Source: Polytrichum commune (Eukaryota > Streptophyta > Polytrichopsida > Polytrichales > Polytrichaceae). Taken from it: 64,000 nucleotides of DNA. A program made the translations under genes and the position numbers. The DNA lies in NCBI GenBank assembly GCA_950295325.1, contig OX485807.1:26323666-26387665 (forward strand), read 5' to 3'. Below the pieces are notes generated by a model, which made no database searches, was not told where the DNA came from, and was given only the letters and a program-made list of their open reading frames with translations. Within the stretch, counting starts at the first letter, position 1. Every line of letters starts with the position of its first letter. Shown here piece by piece: positions 11,759 through 23,915 of this stretch.

Positions 11759-12708
11759 TTGGCAAGTTGTCCAACAACCACACATAATGGAGCCATATGC
11801 AACCTCAGCACATTCATAACAAAAGAACATGAATCTCGAGAAACGCTAATAGCCAAGCATAAATTCCCATATGTTGACAAATGGCTATCAAATGAGCAAA
11901 TAAACCAAAAACTCTCCAACCACTTTTGGATAAATGACAAAGTAACTGACGCACAAATCACTCAAACACTAAAATTCAAATATGCCCAATATATGGGCAA
12001 CCACATGAAAAACATCTTCTGGCCCCTCACACACCAAAACCCCAATTGCACCCTATGCCACAAAAATGACAGAGACACTTGGCCCCACCTTTTATCAACA
12101 TGTGAACACCCATACCTAAAAGGATTAAGAATTGCAATACACAACAAAGCGGTACACCTCATCACCCAAACGCTCCAAGCCAACAAAAATACTCGGTACT
12201 TCACACTAACCAATGTAGGGAAACTTAACAACATAATACCATAACAAACAATCCCTGACTGGCTTATTAAATGCTCATGTCAACAAATGACATGCAGTTG
12301 CCAAGCTAAACTAAGACTGGACATCCTATGCATAATTGGTGCACCCAACCATACACAAATGCCAATATCGCCCTCCCCAAGACACACAATCCAATTTATC
12401 GAATTCACATACTGTCATGACAGATTCCTAGAACAAACAATCACCCGAAAACATACGAAATATGACCCATTAATAAACACCATACAAAACAATGGGTGGA
12501 AGACCAACCCCATCATTACCATCACAACTGGAGTCAGGGGTGTCATTCACGAACACTCCATTGAAAAACTAACCCAACTAAAAATCCCCAAGTCCAACAT
12601 CAAACTCCTTATGAAAAAATCCACCAAAATGCCATCAAATACCTGACATACCTGGTTCTAAATAAAAGGAAAATAGATAACAAACAAACACCCATCTCCC
12701 CGCCTTAG
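11759..12708 (+). pseudogene. RLE-type LINE ORF copy 2, inactivated
   Basis: A diverged relative of the ORF at 7-879. It keeps the CCHC knuckle (CTLCHKNDRDTWPHLLSTC), the Cys-rich patch, the endonuclease PD position (here L-D-I), the IEFTYCHD motif and the KHTKY motif. It is broken by one in-frame TAA (12242-12244), where the other copies have a PQE stretch. The same frame resumes with ATG at 12287, and a one-base frameshift follows in an A6 run near 12610-12620. After the shift the frame reads on to TAG at 12706-12708 and matches the family C-terminus. R of the RPD motif is replaced by L. Its different 3' flank and amino acid divergence indicate a separate subfamily. Confidence 0.8.
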
Positions 12709-13190
12709 AAAGGTTAGATATACTTAATATTACACTAGAGCCCACCTCCCCATGGAGGCAAATCACCTTATATTGCATCACGGTACACCGTGATCAATAC
12801 AAGGCTAAAGGGATGTCAACCCAAAACCCCCACCCTTAGTTGCGTCCTAGTCCGGGTGAGAGCCAGGGCCAACATGCACCTAATACGAGTGTCAACCTAA
12901 TGCTCCGAGCCATAGCTTCTCACTAGTGGAATCTTTTATAAATCGCACAATTTTATTAAGAGAGCACAAAGTATTAGTGTTCAAAAACACTCTAGCACTT
13001 TGTGATCGCTCCTCACTCACCCTAATGTCATCACAGTAAGAAAAATACAACTCAAACAATCACTACAGCTACTTGCCTCCTTAACAACCCCCTAACCTAG
13101 TCAAAACCTCTAATTTCACTAATTGGCTAATCCTATCTCTAGTTCCCACTAACCATTAGCTATAACCCTACTCCCCCTAGATGCCCGGTA
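12709..13190. other. LINE-flanking sequence without genes
   Basis: This AT-rich stretch contains a short palindrome, CACGGTACACCGTG, near 12779-12792. No tail or target duplication for LINE copy 2 could be recognised. Confidence 0.4.
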
Positions 13191-13199
13191 ATGTAAGCT

Positions 13200-14150
13200 T
13201 TTCTCTGAGCTAAGGCCGAAGCCCTCAGTAGTCTCGGTGCTCCCAGAGCTTTGCGCTGTTCACTGTGGATCCAAGCCCGTCATGGGCCGTCATTTACCCT
13301 TCACCACCCGTCATCTTTCCTCTCCTTCGGCATTCTGCAACGTGGTAGCTCCAGCCTCTTCTGTCCAAGTGGCCAGAGTCCTTCCACCGGCAGCTGAGCC
13401 AGCGGCGACTCATTTCTACAATTTGAGTTCTGATACCGCAGTCGGCATACTGCAACAATAAGGATTGAGGCCCTCCGCAAGTGTACGGCTACACTGTTCG
13501 TCTTAAAGCATGAATTCAGTTCAGTGACAGACAGGTTTTCGGGAAGGGTCAGTTAAGATCCTAGTGATTCTGAATTCGATAAGTCACCTGTAAACATCCT
13601 CGACCTTCACCCTCATTGTGTGAGGCGCATTGCTCCGATCCTTCCAGGTGGTCATTCCCCTGAAGTTTCGAACTACCTTTAACTGAAAGCCGAACTCGAC
13701 AGATTCACCCAAAATTATACGCCTCTGATCATGGCCAGGGTCTCAATCGCCTGTTCCGTTCACTCCGGCTGTTGTCAACTCATTCCTCAATCCCCGAGAC
13801 CCCAGCAAGTCACCGCCGCTGCCACATTCGCCTTCCGCAGTATGGATGGTGTGGCCTTCTCTCTGGGCTACTGACCTCTAACCCCTTATCCAAATTTCCC
13901 AGCCCCCGTAACAAAGAGAGGGGTCTGAACCCCCATTCGCCGCTAGTCTGCTGCAGTCCCCTGGGACGCCCCCAAGGTTTGAGAAAATCCCTACCTCTTG
14001 GCAGAGCTCTCCCAACTCTTGAAGTTCGCCATCTTTTTGGCAAGGCTCCGCCCTCTCGACCTTTGCCGCTCAGCCCAACGAGAGAGTGTTCGGCCGCTGC
14101 CAACCGTAACCAGCAGGCTCCCAGGCCCGTGAAAGTCTAGGGTGTAGTGC
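13200..14150. other. GC-rich island of unknown origin
   Basis: The stretch is clearly richer in G+C than its flanks. Open frames occur on both strands (13237-13461 plus, 13772-14140 plus, 13810-14103 minus) with no domain I recognise. On the minus strand a 48-codon frame around 13730-13585 ends in a TGA that directly follows a possible donor (ACAG then GTGACT). Minus-strand 13440-13426 contains GGTATCAGA, a partial match to the tRNA-Met primer-binding site of LTR retrotransposons. It could be a decayed LTR element, an old gene fragment, or transferred DNA; I cannot decide. Confidence 0.35.
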
Positions 14151-14553
14151 ACCCCATCCCTATTCGGACACTAATGTAGCTCAATGCACTCAATAAAAAC
14201 CCAGCCTTCCCTCCTAAGTCCAAATCCCGTTCAAGCAATTTAACCCGTCAAACTACACCTTCCCTTAAATAAACCAAACTAACCCTATTAATCTTAAATG
14301 ATGATTCTACGGCTAATCCTCTCCTAGGAAACCGTAGGTGTAAATCCACTCTTTTTATATTTTCTTTCTTTACTGAAAGCATCAAATACTAATTACTAAC
14401 ACAACTAAGGCTAAATTCAATATGAGTACACGACTTTGGGCTCATATGGGCTCACATTCACGCCGGTATAAAGATATGGGCGTTAATTTTTCTTTTCTTT
14501 TCTTTGGGTGGTTTGAGCTCATAACAATCACAATAATGTGTTTAAGTTGTAAA

Positions 14554-14662
14554 GTTTTTTGTAATGTACAAAGCTTGAAAGTTTTTTTGTACTATAAAAA
14601 GTTTGAAAGTCTTTTGTAATGAACAGAGTTTGAAAGTTTTTCGTAATGTACAAAGTTTGAAA
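14554..14662 (+). repeat. Minisatellite, four units of 27-28 bp
   Basis: Units start at 14554, 14581, 14609 and 14636, each of the type 'gttttttgtaatgtacaaag' followed by 'tttgaaa'. The open frame 14422-14619 overlaps it and is not a gene. Confidence 0.85.
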
Positions 14663-16230
14663 GTTCTCAATATTTATGTCTCATGTGCATACATGCTTGT
14701 ATTATTCTTTTGTAAAAGATGAACATGACAAGAATGGATGAATAATTATTGATATTTTGTGAAAAATCAAGGGGCGGATAAAATCATTCGTGAAATCACC
14801 GCCAATGGCTTCTAGACCATGGTTTCATTACTCTATCTATCTTTAGCCCAATGAATAGGGAGAACCGATGGTTCCTTGCATATGAACTAACCGATATGAG
14901 CCAAGAACTAGGTACAAAAGGTGGTAACTGGATGGGCGTCTGATCAATTAAGGGATAGAACTGGACATTGATTGGTCTTGATTTTGAATTAACAAATAAT
15001 TGGTGAGTTGACTAAGTAAGTATCTAGACATAGTTTACCATACACTCTAAGGACTTTGGAGGTTTCTTTAATTTGATGTTTTTGGAAAATAAGTACATAT
15101 AAATAATATAGGGTACCATTAAATTAATTATTTAAAAAACTAGAATTATTCATAGGGTGCTAATAGTCACAACAATTTAGCATTGATTTCAAAATTTGCA
15201 TGCCTTATAATCCATTCTAGTAGGTAAATAGCCCTTTCTAGGAAATACTATGTTATTGCATGTGCATACTTGTTCTAAGAAGGAGTGTACCCCTCCCCCC
15301 TGAGAATAAGGCTTGTCTATCCGAAGGTGTGCATGCGTGTAAGATGGACATATCTTAAGTTATATTTATTTTTTCTCATTTTGCTAAGAATTACAACTCC
15401 AATTCACAAACTTTGAATTTTGGCCGATCTGCAAATGAGGATGGAGAAGTCGGGTTCAATCACAAAGAAGTAAGGAGTCCCTCATGAATTGATATGGTTA
15501 TTCAAAGGTGACATCATGGATAAATAAGTCATTCATCTAAGTCGCCCCCAATTATATTGACTTATGAGTCTAGAATGCTTAACAAAGACTAATCAAATAG
15601 GTTAAACTCTTTCAAGCACATGTCTTTTTGGTATCTATGCCTAATTCCACATCTAAACACACTTCACTCAAGTAGAGTTGTCCACTAAATATAAGTAGTT
15701 GAAATAGACTCACCTTAGCATATGCCTCTTCAACTCCACACAATTTTGACCCTTGGATGGGATTGAGAATTGTCTCATCCAACTAGCAATTGTGAACCAT
15801 GAAGATTGTTGTTTCAATTGTCAGTTGGTATTGAGATTGCAAGGGGTAAAGTGAAGATTCTTTAATTCTCTTTAAGTTATCACATAGCCCTTCCAAACGC
15901 AAACATTAGAATGATGTCCTTGTTTTGACCACATAGTCAATTTCATTATAGCACATGTGTTTTGGGGTTCATTCTTTCCAACAAGCTTTCCCATATACGG
16001 CCATGGCTAGACACCTACCGCTTTGAGTTGATTGTTGGGCCCACACCAACATTATCAAGGTAAAAGGGGCCTAGTAGAAACCTCATCTCCATAGATTTGT
16101 GGTTACTTTATCTCAAGTAGGTTTATTAGTACTTAAATCAATAACATCCCAAACCAAACATGCTCCAAAGACAACATTCACATTCAACATGGGAGACACC
16201 CATTATTTGGTCATATGAACAACATATTTC

Positions 16231-16296
<66 letters not shown>

Positions 16297-17132
16297 ATGT
16301 GTGTTTCAATCAAGGATATGATCCATCATAGTATCCAAACTAAGAAGAAAACATGATTACTACTAATTCCCCCAACTTGAAATATTCAACTTAGCAACCA
16401 TTTGGGTCTTCACAAATTTTGTTGCAATGACAAACCAGATCCTCCAAGTCTTTCTTACAGGATTGATTCCCACATAGAAATGACATATTAAAACAAAATG
16501 TCCGTAACAATGGACGCAAATACCCTAGGCATCAAGGGTGGCATCACGAATGCTCCAAGTTCCATCTGAGAATGCACAAAAGACAATCCCATCATTCCCT
16601 TTGCATGCATGGGCCATGAAAAGACACAGAATTTTGACGTTTCATACAAGTGAAAACACATGGGACGATAATCAATCATTTGTCACCGCACGACTTCCAC
16701 TTCAACTTGGGATTGATGCCAACGAAGATCTTGTTTCTGGCAAAATTTTGCTCGTCGGTCGATCATTATCCTTATCCTTATCCCACAAGCTACAACGTAC
16801 ACTAACTTAATTACCAAGCTACATACTCTTTCAATGGTTCTTTGAACTTGAAAGAGGAAGAGATCGAATGAGGTTACTTACAGTCAGATGTACGTTAGAT
16901 GATTCCCGAGGCCGGAATTTGTTCCTTTAATTTGGCAGACTGCAAGGCAAGTTACGGTACTCGCTGGGGCTGCTGCAGGCCCAAGACGAAGGAATTGCTC
17001 ACAAATTTCGAGTTCTATTCCCCCTCTGTCACCCTTCTCAGCAGTCCGCAGGCCGATGCACTTGGAGTCACGATTTTATCCCTTTTCCCATTCTATTGTA
17101 CAAAAAGCGCTAGTTACAGATGAACCGGTTGA
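14663..17132. other. Gene-free stretch with a dinucleotide repeat
   Basis: No gene is recognised. A long (AT)n run followed by (GT)n is annotated separately at 16234-16305. The frames at 16488-16810 and 16899-17123 have no domain and overlap each other on both strands. Confidence 0.5.
16234..16305 (+). repeat. (AT)n-(GT)n microsatellite
   Basis: About 21 AT units pass directly into about 13 GT units, with one A interruption near the end. Likely polymorphic in length. Confidence 0.95.
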
Positions 17133-17834
17133 GGGCCACTTCAAAGTTCACACATGAGACTGAGAGCCCGTGACCCGTACGCTTCAAGCACTCTCGTTGG
17201 TGGAAAAGGTGGAGCCGGTGAGACTGAGAGCCCGTTACCAGTACGCTTCAAGCACTCTCGTTGGTGGAAAAGGTGGAGCCGGTGAGGGCCACTTCGCACA
17301 CGAGACTGAGAGCCCGTGGCACACGAGACTGAGTGCCCGTGGCACACGAGACTGAGAGCCCGTGACCAGTACGCTTCAAGCACTCTCATTGGTGGAAAAG
17401 GTGGAGCCGGTCCAGGTTCGCTACTTCACAGTGCGCTTGAGGGACCAACGGAGTATGTGAATGCAAGATGGGTGTAAAGTCTACATGGATTTCTACATGA
17501 TATCGAATGGATCATGTTTCATGATCACTTGGATTGTTTTCAAAAACCGCCTCTTGGGGGTAGGCCGAACATGAAACGGGGAGACCCTGGCACTCCAAAT
17601 GCTCACACCCGTTGGTTTTTCCTATTTTATCATGTGTGGGGATCCGCATGAATAGAAATTCATTGAAATAGCATTTGGTTGAGGGCCCGGTCACATGTGA
17701 CTTCACACGACACTTGAGAGTCTGTGACTACACTACATGATTTTGGAGGTGTCTTGGGACGGACTTTGGACACTTTCTTTTGGGCCCTCACAATTTCATG
17801 GTCACAGCTCTTGGCTCGTGTGCGAAGTCACCCT
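17133..17834 (-). mobile_element. Tourist-like MITE, family T1, copy C with expanded end
   Basis: The body from about 17345 to 17834 is a reversed T1 element. Its left end is expanded: the subterminal block 'gcttcaagcactctcgttgg' occurs near 17180, 17246 and 17370, with extra copies of 'cacacgagactgag' at 17296-17350 and a second internal GGGCCACTTC at about 17285. The right end (GCGAAGTCACCCT) is degenerate. Confidence 0.75.
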
Positions 17835-17995
17835 GAGTTTGAGAAACAACCGGTCGAAGTTCAAGACTTCAGGAAAAACTTGCCGATCGTTTTAGGGGAA
17901 TGTACGGAATATACCTCGAATCGATGAAGAAGAAACCAAAGTATCACAACATGTAACCGGTTGGACTTTGGAATACTAGGGTTTAGGGGCGGTTT

Positions 17996-19120
17996 ATACT
18001 ATGGACCGTGAAGTTGGACCAAGGCTTTGCAAGGCAGCTGATTGGCTGTTGAAGTTCTCCCGGGACAACTTTGGTTTACACTAAGGAAAAAATGGCAGAG
18101 GGACCATGGAGGTCGAGGTCCCCAAAATATAATTTTTAAGGCCTAATAAATGCATTGACATGGTCCAATGGGTTTTGCGGTGAGAGAGGCAAGAGAGGTG
18201 GTCTGGTAGGAAAAGGCAAGGGCCCATGTCAGAGAAATACCATTTCAATAATTTTTTAATGAATCTACCTTTTAAGCGCCTTAATTATACCATAGCCCAT
18301 GAGACATACCAGCACTACCTTGCCCTACCCCTTAAACCGGCTCACACGTGTTTCACCAAACAACGCGGGACATCTAGAACTCAAGAATTCAAGTGCAGAT
18401 TTGTTTTTTTGGTCTACCAAATGCAATGTTTGGAATATTGGGGCTTGTAATATACCGTTGGAAAGTTCTTGAAAATACTTTTCCAACGGTATATTACACA
18501 CCCCGATATTCTTACAAAATGCAGTTGCAAAACAAAAAAAGAAAAATATGTAGTGGTTTAGTGACTGTAGATCAGGGTAGTCAAATGAAGTGCAATGGGA
18601 AATCTTCTAACATTAATTATCAAAGAATTGTAAATTTGTGTTGAGCAAGGTAAGGTGGTAACAACATTAAATATAATCAAACACTAAATATCCTATTTAG
18701 TGTAGTGACAACACAAGGTACATGTCACATGTAAATTACATTGAGCATGTGCAAATTAAATTGCTCATTTTATTTTCTTTAAAAAAAATTGTTGTGAGAA
18801 GATTTGCAAGCCACATCTTCGACACATTTAACAAGAAGTGAAGACAAGTGAAGCCCAAGAGAAGACAAGGAATGATCAAACTTCATTTTTTTCAAAATTG
18901 CCCTTTTTGGGCATGTATTAAAAAATTCAGCACCTTCACTTCTTGCCGCATGGTCATTCCTCTTGGTCCACATTCGGTTTACACCTATAGTGAAGGGCCC
19001 AACGGCTTTATAAATCAATTTTTTAAGAACTCGGACCATGAAATGTAGACCATGCACTCGTACTGCGGAATAAGGCATCTTCTCTGGGACGAGTTCATGG
19101 TCTATGGTGTAAACCGCCCC
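17996..19120 (+). mobile_element. Tourist-like MITE, family T2, copy b, with nested insertion
   Basis: It is bounded by TTA at 17993-17995 and 19121-19123, with ends GGGGCGGTTTATACTATGG and the inverted GGTGTAAACCGCCCC. Other T2 copies are about 580 bp; this one is 1125 bp because an unrelated segment of about 580 bp (roughly 18255-18835) interrupts it. That segment contains the hairpin at 18433-18511 and a palindrome at about 18683-18701. Confidence 0.8.
18433..18511 (+). repeat. Long perfect-like hairpin (32-bp arms)
   Basis: The arms are 18433-18464 and 18480-18511, with 29 of 32 positions complementary and a 15-base loop. The core GTAATATACCGTTGGAAA is fully matched. It lies inside the insertion within MITE T2b. 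It resembles a small MITE or a miRNA-like precursor. Confidence 0.85.
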
Positions 19121-19554
19121 TTAGACCCGATTATGCACAAAGGTCCTCCCCGGAAACACGGACGAAAAATAATGAAGCAATAATAAAAACAAAGAGCCGA
19201 AAATAAGTTTCGAAGAAAGTTAGGTTTCCAAGATTCTTTTTGGTGACCGGCTCAAGGGCGGGAATTTAACACACCTACAAAGACTACTACTGGTGCCACA
19301 ACATCATTTATTGAAGGCCCGGTGGAGGAGGAGGCACTCCTCTTCCTTTTGGGCTTCAACTTTGGCGCAATGAGTGAGGCGCCTCCGATCCAGAAACGAC
19401 GAAATTAATTTATAGCTCGTGCATGCACGAGGCTGAATAAGGCTTGAGCTTGTACTACGTACAGTCAAGACTCTATAAGTGTTACCCTTATAAGATTGAA
19501 AGAGGCTTGACCAAGGTAGAGGACCATGTATATTAATACTTCAAAACATATATA

Positions 19555-20280
19555 GTGCCCTTTTTGTAGGACAGAAACTATGCATCAACTTCTTCGTTTC
19601 AAGAGCAAATTTCTTAACCACTTTGCGTTCACACTTGGACATTACTTGTTCTTGTTATTTTTGGTCCACCTTATTTAATGTGGACTCTCTCTCTCTCTCT
19701 TTCTCTCTCTAATTGCTCCCTAAAATGTATTGAAAGAAATCTAGTTAACTATAGTTATTTCGGCAGTTCTTGATTAATTCATTTTAAAAATTTCGAGTGA
19801 TAAATGAGTAGCTTCAATCCTTGACCCGCATTTGAGAAGAAGGTGCCCAAAATCCAAGAAAGGTTTGGTATAAGGTAGAGGGGCCCTTTCCCGCTCGAAT
19901 TTCAGATTGGCATGTTCATTGGGGAGTTATTAAGGGGGAATCAATCTTGGAAGATGTGCAAAGTACATTGGAAATTGGACCAATTGGAATAATTAATTTT
20001 GGATTAATATTGAATTAGTTATGAATTTTGGAAGGAGAACTCATAGGGGTACCCAAAACCACTCACCCCAAAAATGTACACCATGATTACATAGAAATTT
20101 GAGGTTGGAATCTATAATGTACCTCTTGGTTGGATAGGTCTAGTGAGCGGTTTAAGGACCCGAGCGGGAAAGGGCCCCTCTACCTTAGTGAATAACCATG
20201 GATTGGCATGAGCAAAGTGGACAACTACAATTATAGTCTTTCATAGTAAAGGACAGAGCCTCACGGTTTTACCATTTTCT
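19555..20280 (+). repeat. Dispersed repeat R2, copy 1, containing a nested MITE
   Basis: This region and the reverse complement of about 40140-40560 are the same repeat. Both share 'ggacagagcctcacggtt' at one end and 'gcatcaacttcttcgtttc' at the other. The copy here is interrupted by the MITE at 19873-20185; the other copy has the undisturbed site. A (CT)n run lies at 19685-19710, where the other copy has (AT)n. Confidence 0.8.
19873..20185. mobile_element. MITE with AGGTAG ends and TA duplication, family M1
   Basis: The termini are AGGTAGAGGGGCCCTTTCCC and its exact inverted complement, a repeat of about 25 bp. TA flanks it at 19871-19872 and 20186-20187. The matching sequence near 40215-40240 (reverse complement) reads 'ggtttggtatagtgaat', the site without the element, which proves both borders and a 2-bp TA duplication. 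TA targeting suggests a Tc1/mariner-related transposase. Confidence 0.92.
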
Positions 20281-20874
20281 TGTTTTGGTCCCTTTGAAAT
20301 GTACTGTACATTGACCAACATGGACGGAGATTATGATGGGGTGTGGTGGTGACCGTTTCCTCCAAATCCTTCTAGAGTGGCGTTAGGGGAAGACGTGGTG
20401 ACAACGGAGGATATTTTTTTCACTGTCTTTTATTTGATGCATTAATGTCTTCACATATCATTACATAGATTATCTTTATATATTGTCCATATAATGTTAG
20501 CAGTATTTACCATGATTGGTAGGGCTATGGGATCACTTAACCCTGAAAGCTCAAGAAGTGTTTTATGAAAACTTCTTGAAAATGACTCCAAAATCCCTCC
20601 TACTGGTGCATTATTCCAATTGGAGTATACACATATATGTGAAATAACTTACATGTAGATTTGAGCTCGTGTAAATGACCTAAACTCAAATACACACCTT
20701 GTATATCTAGTCATCATTGTCACATATGACTTCATTTTCACTTCCTCTTTTTGGTACGTTGTTGAATATGATAGACCAATTAAATATTATTTCAATACTT
20801 GTTGGGGAACTCAACTGATACAATTCAACATATCCCAAAGAAAAGAAATCCACTTTGCCCTTTGGGAACCTATA

Positions 20875-21246
20875 AGGTAGACAAACCCAATTTCAACACA
20901 ACAATAACGTGGTACCCTATATTTGAATGGTACGTGGTTAGATGTATATCTAAGAACAAAACCAAAAAGATATTTGTTTTAACGAGATTGGAATGCGTGC
21001 TCCAATTATGGTAACCATTCTAAGCTTAGTCGTCAACATGATTGGGGACCTATGTGACCACTTAATGAGCACAAGAATTATCACTTTGATAATCTATAAG
21101 ATGAACATATCACCTCCAAAAATTAGAAGGCAAAATGGCTACATGCATGATTTGATTTTGCTAATCATCTCACACTAATTGCGTGTATCATATCCTATAA
21201 GAAGTGGGTGCACAGAGAAAAGTATCTAAATAACACACGTCTACCT
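20875..21246. mobile_element. R1 repeat, complete copy: MITE with AGGTAGAC ends
   Basis: TA precedes (20873-20874) and follows (21247-21248) a 372-bp unit with inverted ends AGGTAGAC and GTCTACCT. Its body is the most abundant repeat in the window. Related copies lie near 35270-35480, 38670-38800, 50250-50615, 51671-51950 and 51956-52370. Reversed copies lie near 10395-10590, 25140-25345 and 45800-45970. It has no coding capacity. Confidence 0.75.
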
Positions 21247-21249
21247 TAA

Positions 21250-23910
21250 TTATGAACTAGATAATGACAATCTACATAATTTGCAATTGCTAACCATGTA
21301 AGATAATTCTCGATGCGATCCCATGCAATGTCCAAACAACCTTTTGGGCATAATTAGTCAATATCCTAGTGTTTTCAAGTCCAACCAGTTACATGTTGTT
21401 ATCTTTCAGTTTTTAATTAGTAATTTAAGACAAATTATGTAAATTCCTCTGAAATGATGGGTACTTTGCTTAAAGGCTTGAAATTCAGCCAGTTACTTCT
21501 CAAACTCAACCAATTCATGTGTAACTAAGGTAGAGGGTGCTTAAACCGACACTTTAAGATATTGCATGTACATATGGCTATTTGGTTGATATATAAAATA
21601 TGTATTCATATTCTTTGGGCTAAACATAAGTATAAATGATTGAAATAAATTTAGCCTCCATAGAATATTCGATGAATCCCCAAGTCAAAACCACTAGCTT
21701 CTTTTATCCAGATGCTAGGCCCGATGTATGATGGTCTTTCACATGTTGAGGACCCCCCGCCTTCATTGCCTATCCTCAACTCAACATAGATGGGTACTAG
21801 ATCCAAGCTAGATCAAAGCCCAACTAGTAACGGTAGGTAAAGCCACATGGCCACCTCCATGATCCCACCCGGTTTGGTTGCAGAACCGTTCCCTTGAATC
21901 TTGGGCATAGACCCACTTTGTGCTTAGAACCGACCCCATTTGTGCCCATAAATAGTCCCCTTGGCTTTGTGGGCCTATCTCCTACGTTGTGTGCCCCATG
22001 ACCAACCCTTTTATGTAGGGTACCCCCCTGGTGAATAGGCATTGACAAGCCACCCCAAACCCACCTTAAGCCGACCCGAGATAGAGTGCAGCCCGTTACC
22101 TATCCTATATGGAGGTAATGGAGACCTGATATGAGGTGGCGCCACTAATGGCACCTAAACACATCACCCCACGAGCCCGGGCATACTTTTTCCATGGGGA
22201 ACAATTCAAGGTAGTAGGGTGTTGACGGTTGGGAGGCAGGTGTAGGTGTGGGTTTAAAGTGGGGTAACATGATTAGGTTGAGTTTCCATGCCAGCCGCTC
22301 GCCCACCATATTCTAATGCAAATAAGGACAAACCCGCCTAAATGTAAAGGGAATATGGTGGGGTAGGATTCGTATGTGCCAACTAGCTACTCCCATCTTC
22401 TCAAATATGGACCCACCAACTAACCTCCTCCTCCTAAACCCGGTCTTCAATCCCTTTGATGACCGGCACTCGTAGGTTGAAGATTCTTTAGTGGTGCATG
22501 GAAGTCTACTAGCCTGTGTCCATGGCCCTCCACATCAACGACCAGAGAGATTTTTGGGCACACCAATCGGTTGAGATCCTAGTGTTTGCAAGTCCAACCG
22601 GTTACATGCTGACATCCTTCGGCCTTCCTTCATTAAATTGGGGCACATTCTATAAATTCCGCTAAAACGGTCAGTCATTTCCTTGCAGTCTTGAACTTCA
22701 ACCGGTTCATCTGTAACTAACTACAGTACCGGTTCTCCCCGACCATAGCTCCACACTCTCTAAAAAACCACCAGACGTGACTGGATAAACCACTTCTACT
22801 AACCTACATGCAAACACCTCCAACCCACTATTATCTACAATCTAGTGGACGAACAACCTACATGGAAACTTAGCCTTCGCAGTCGATTCTCCCCTTTCAT
22901 GCATCGTCCCCAATGGGCAACATTGTCTGAAACTGGAAGTCCCCACAATAGGACCACACACCTTGATTTTTCATGCACAATTTAACACGCGCTAAGCTAT
23001 ACACCGGATCATGCATGCCGCTGTTTGGGCTCCTTCTTTCCAAACGGTCAAGTGTGTCTGGTGTTGTGAAGGCCACATGATTTTGTGGTCCCCAAATCTA
23101 TTGTGGTTCGGTTCTGGCACGGGGGGTGTGCCTGCTGTGTCTTGTTCTTCATCAGCTAATGCCCCCTTCCCACCTGACTTTAGCCAAGACTAAAAGTTGG
23201 TTCTAACAACCTGGCCTTCTCACCATCAACATTTTCTAGTGCTGAGCCCAGTTGACAAATGATGTGGCATGACTTACAAGTGGAGGTTTTCAGCCCCAAG
23301 CACCAACCCTAGATATGAGGCAAGAATATAGGACTTTTAAAAGTGTCGCCTCCCGCCCTTGTGATTGGTTGCTTTTCAGTCTTGGCTATGAGGGTACGAG
23401 GAGCTTCATTAACAAAAACCGATGGTAAGATAGGTGAGTAGTAAGGCATTTGGGGATGGGACAAAAACTACCCAAAATGTTATTGCTTGGTAGATAAAAC
23501 CATGAACATGTGTAAAAGCTACTTAACTAAAAGCTACTAAAAAAATCTCCGGAGCAAATTCTTGTAGGTGCATTGGGAGAGTTGGATGCCTCCGCTATAA
23601 CCAAGGGAGCTTCACCCGGGTTTTAAGAAAGGCTTTGGTTATTTGGTAAAGTGAGGTGGGGAGGGGGCAGAAGCTAAGCTACTTTGCTGATCATGAGCTG
23701 AGCCTGCTTCTTCCCAACCGTTACCCATCCTAGGCCTACTGTGTGTACTTGATTGCGAGGACCATATATACCTGTCGGCATTCTCCAACTCCATACACAC
23801 TTTTAACCGTTAGATCACATGTATGCCGCAATTGTCTCATCCCATTACCAATCGCAACTCAGAAAAAAATTAAGAAAAGAAATTTGTCATTTCAAGTTTT
23901 CACGATCGAA
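21250..23910. other. Gene-free stretch
   Basis: No gene is recognised. Near 22560-22620 is a member of the dispersed motif 'caagtccaaccggttacatg'. The region from 21800 to 22500 is somewhat richer in G+C, but none of its frames shows a domain. Confidence 0.45.
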
Positions 23911-23915
23911 GCTAA

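Noticed and set aside
13426-13440. LTR retrotransposon primer-binding site
   Set aside because: Only nine bases match. No paired LTRs, gag or pol were found.
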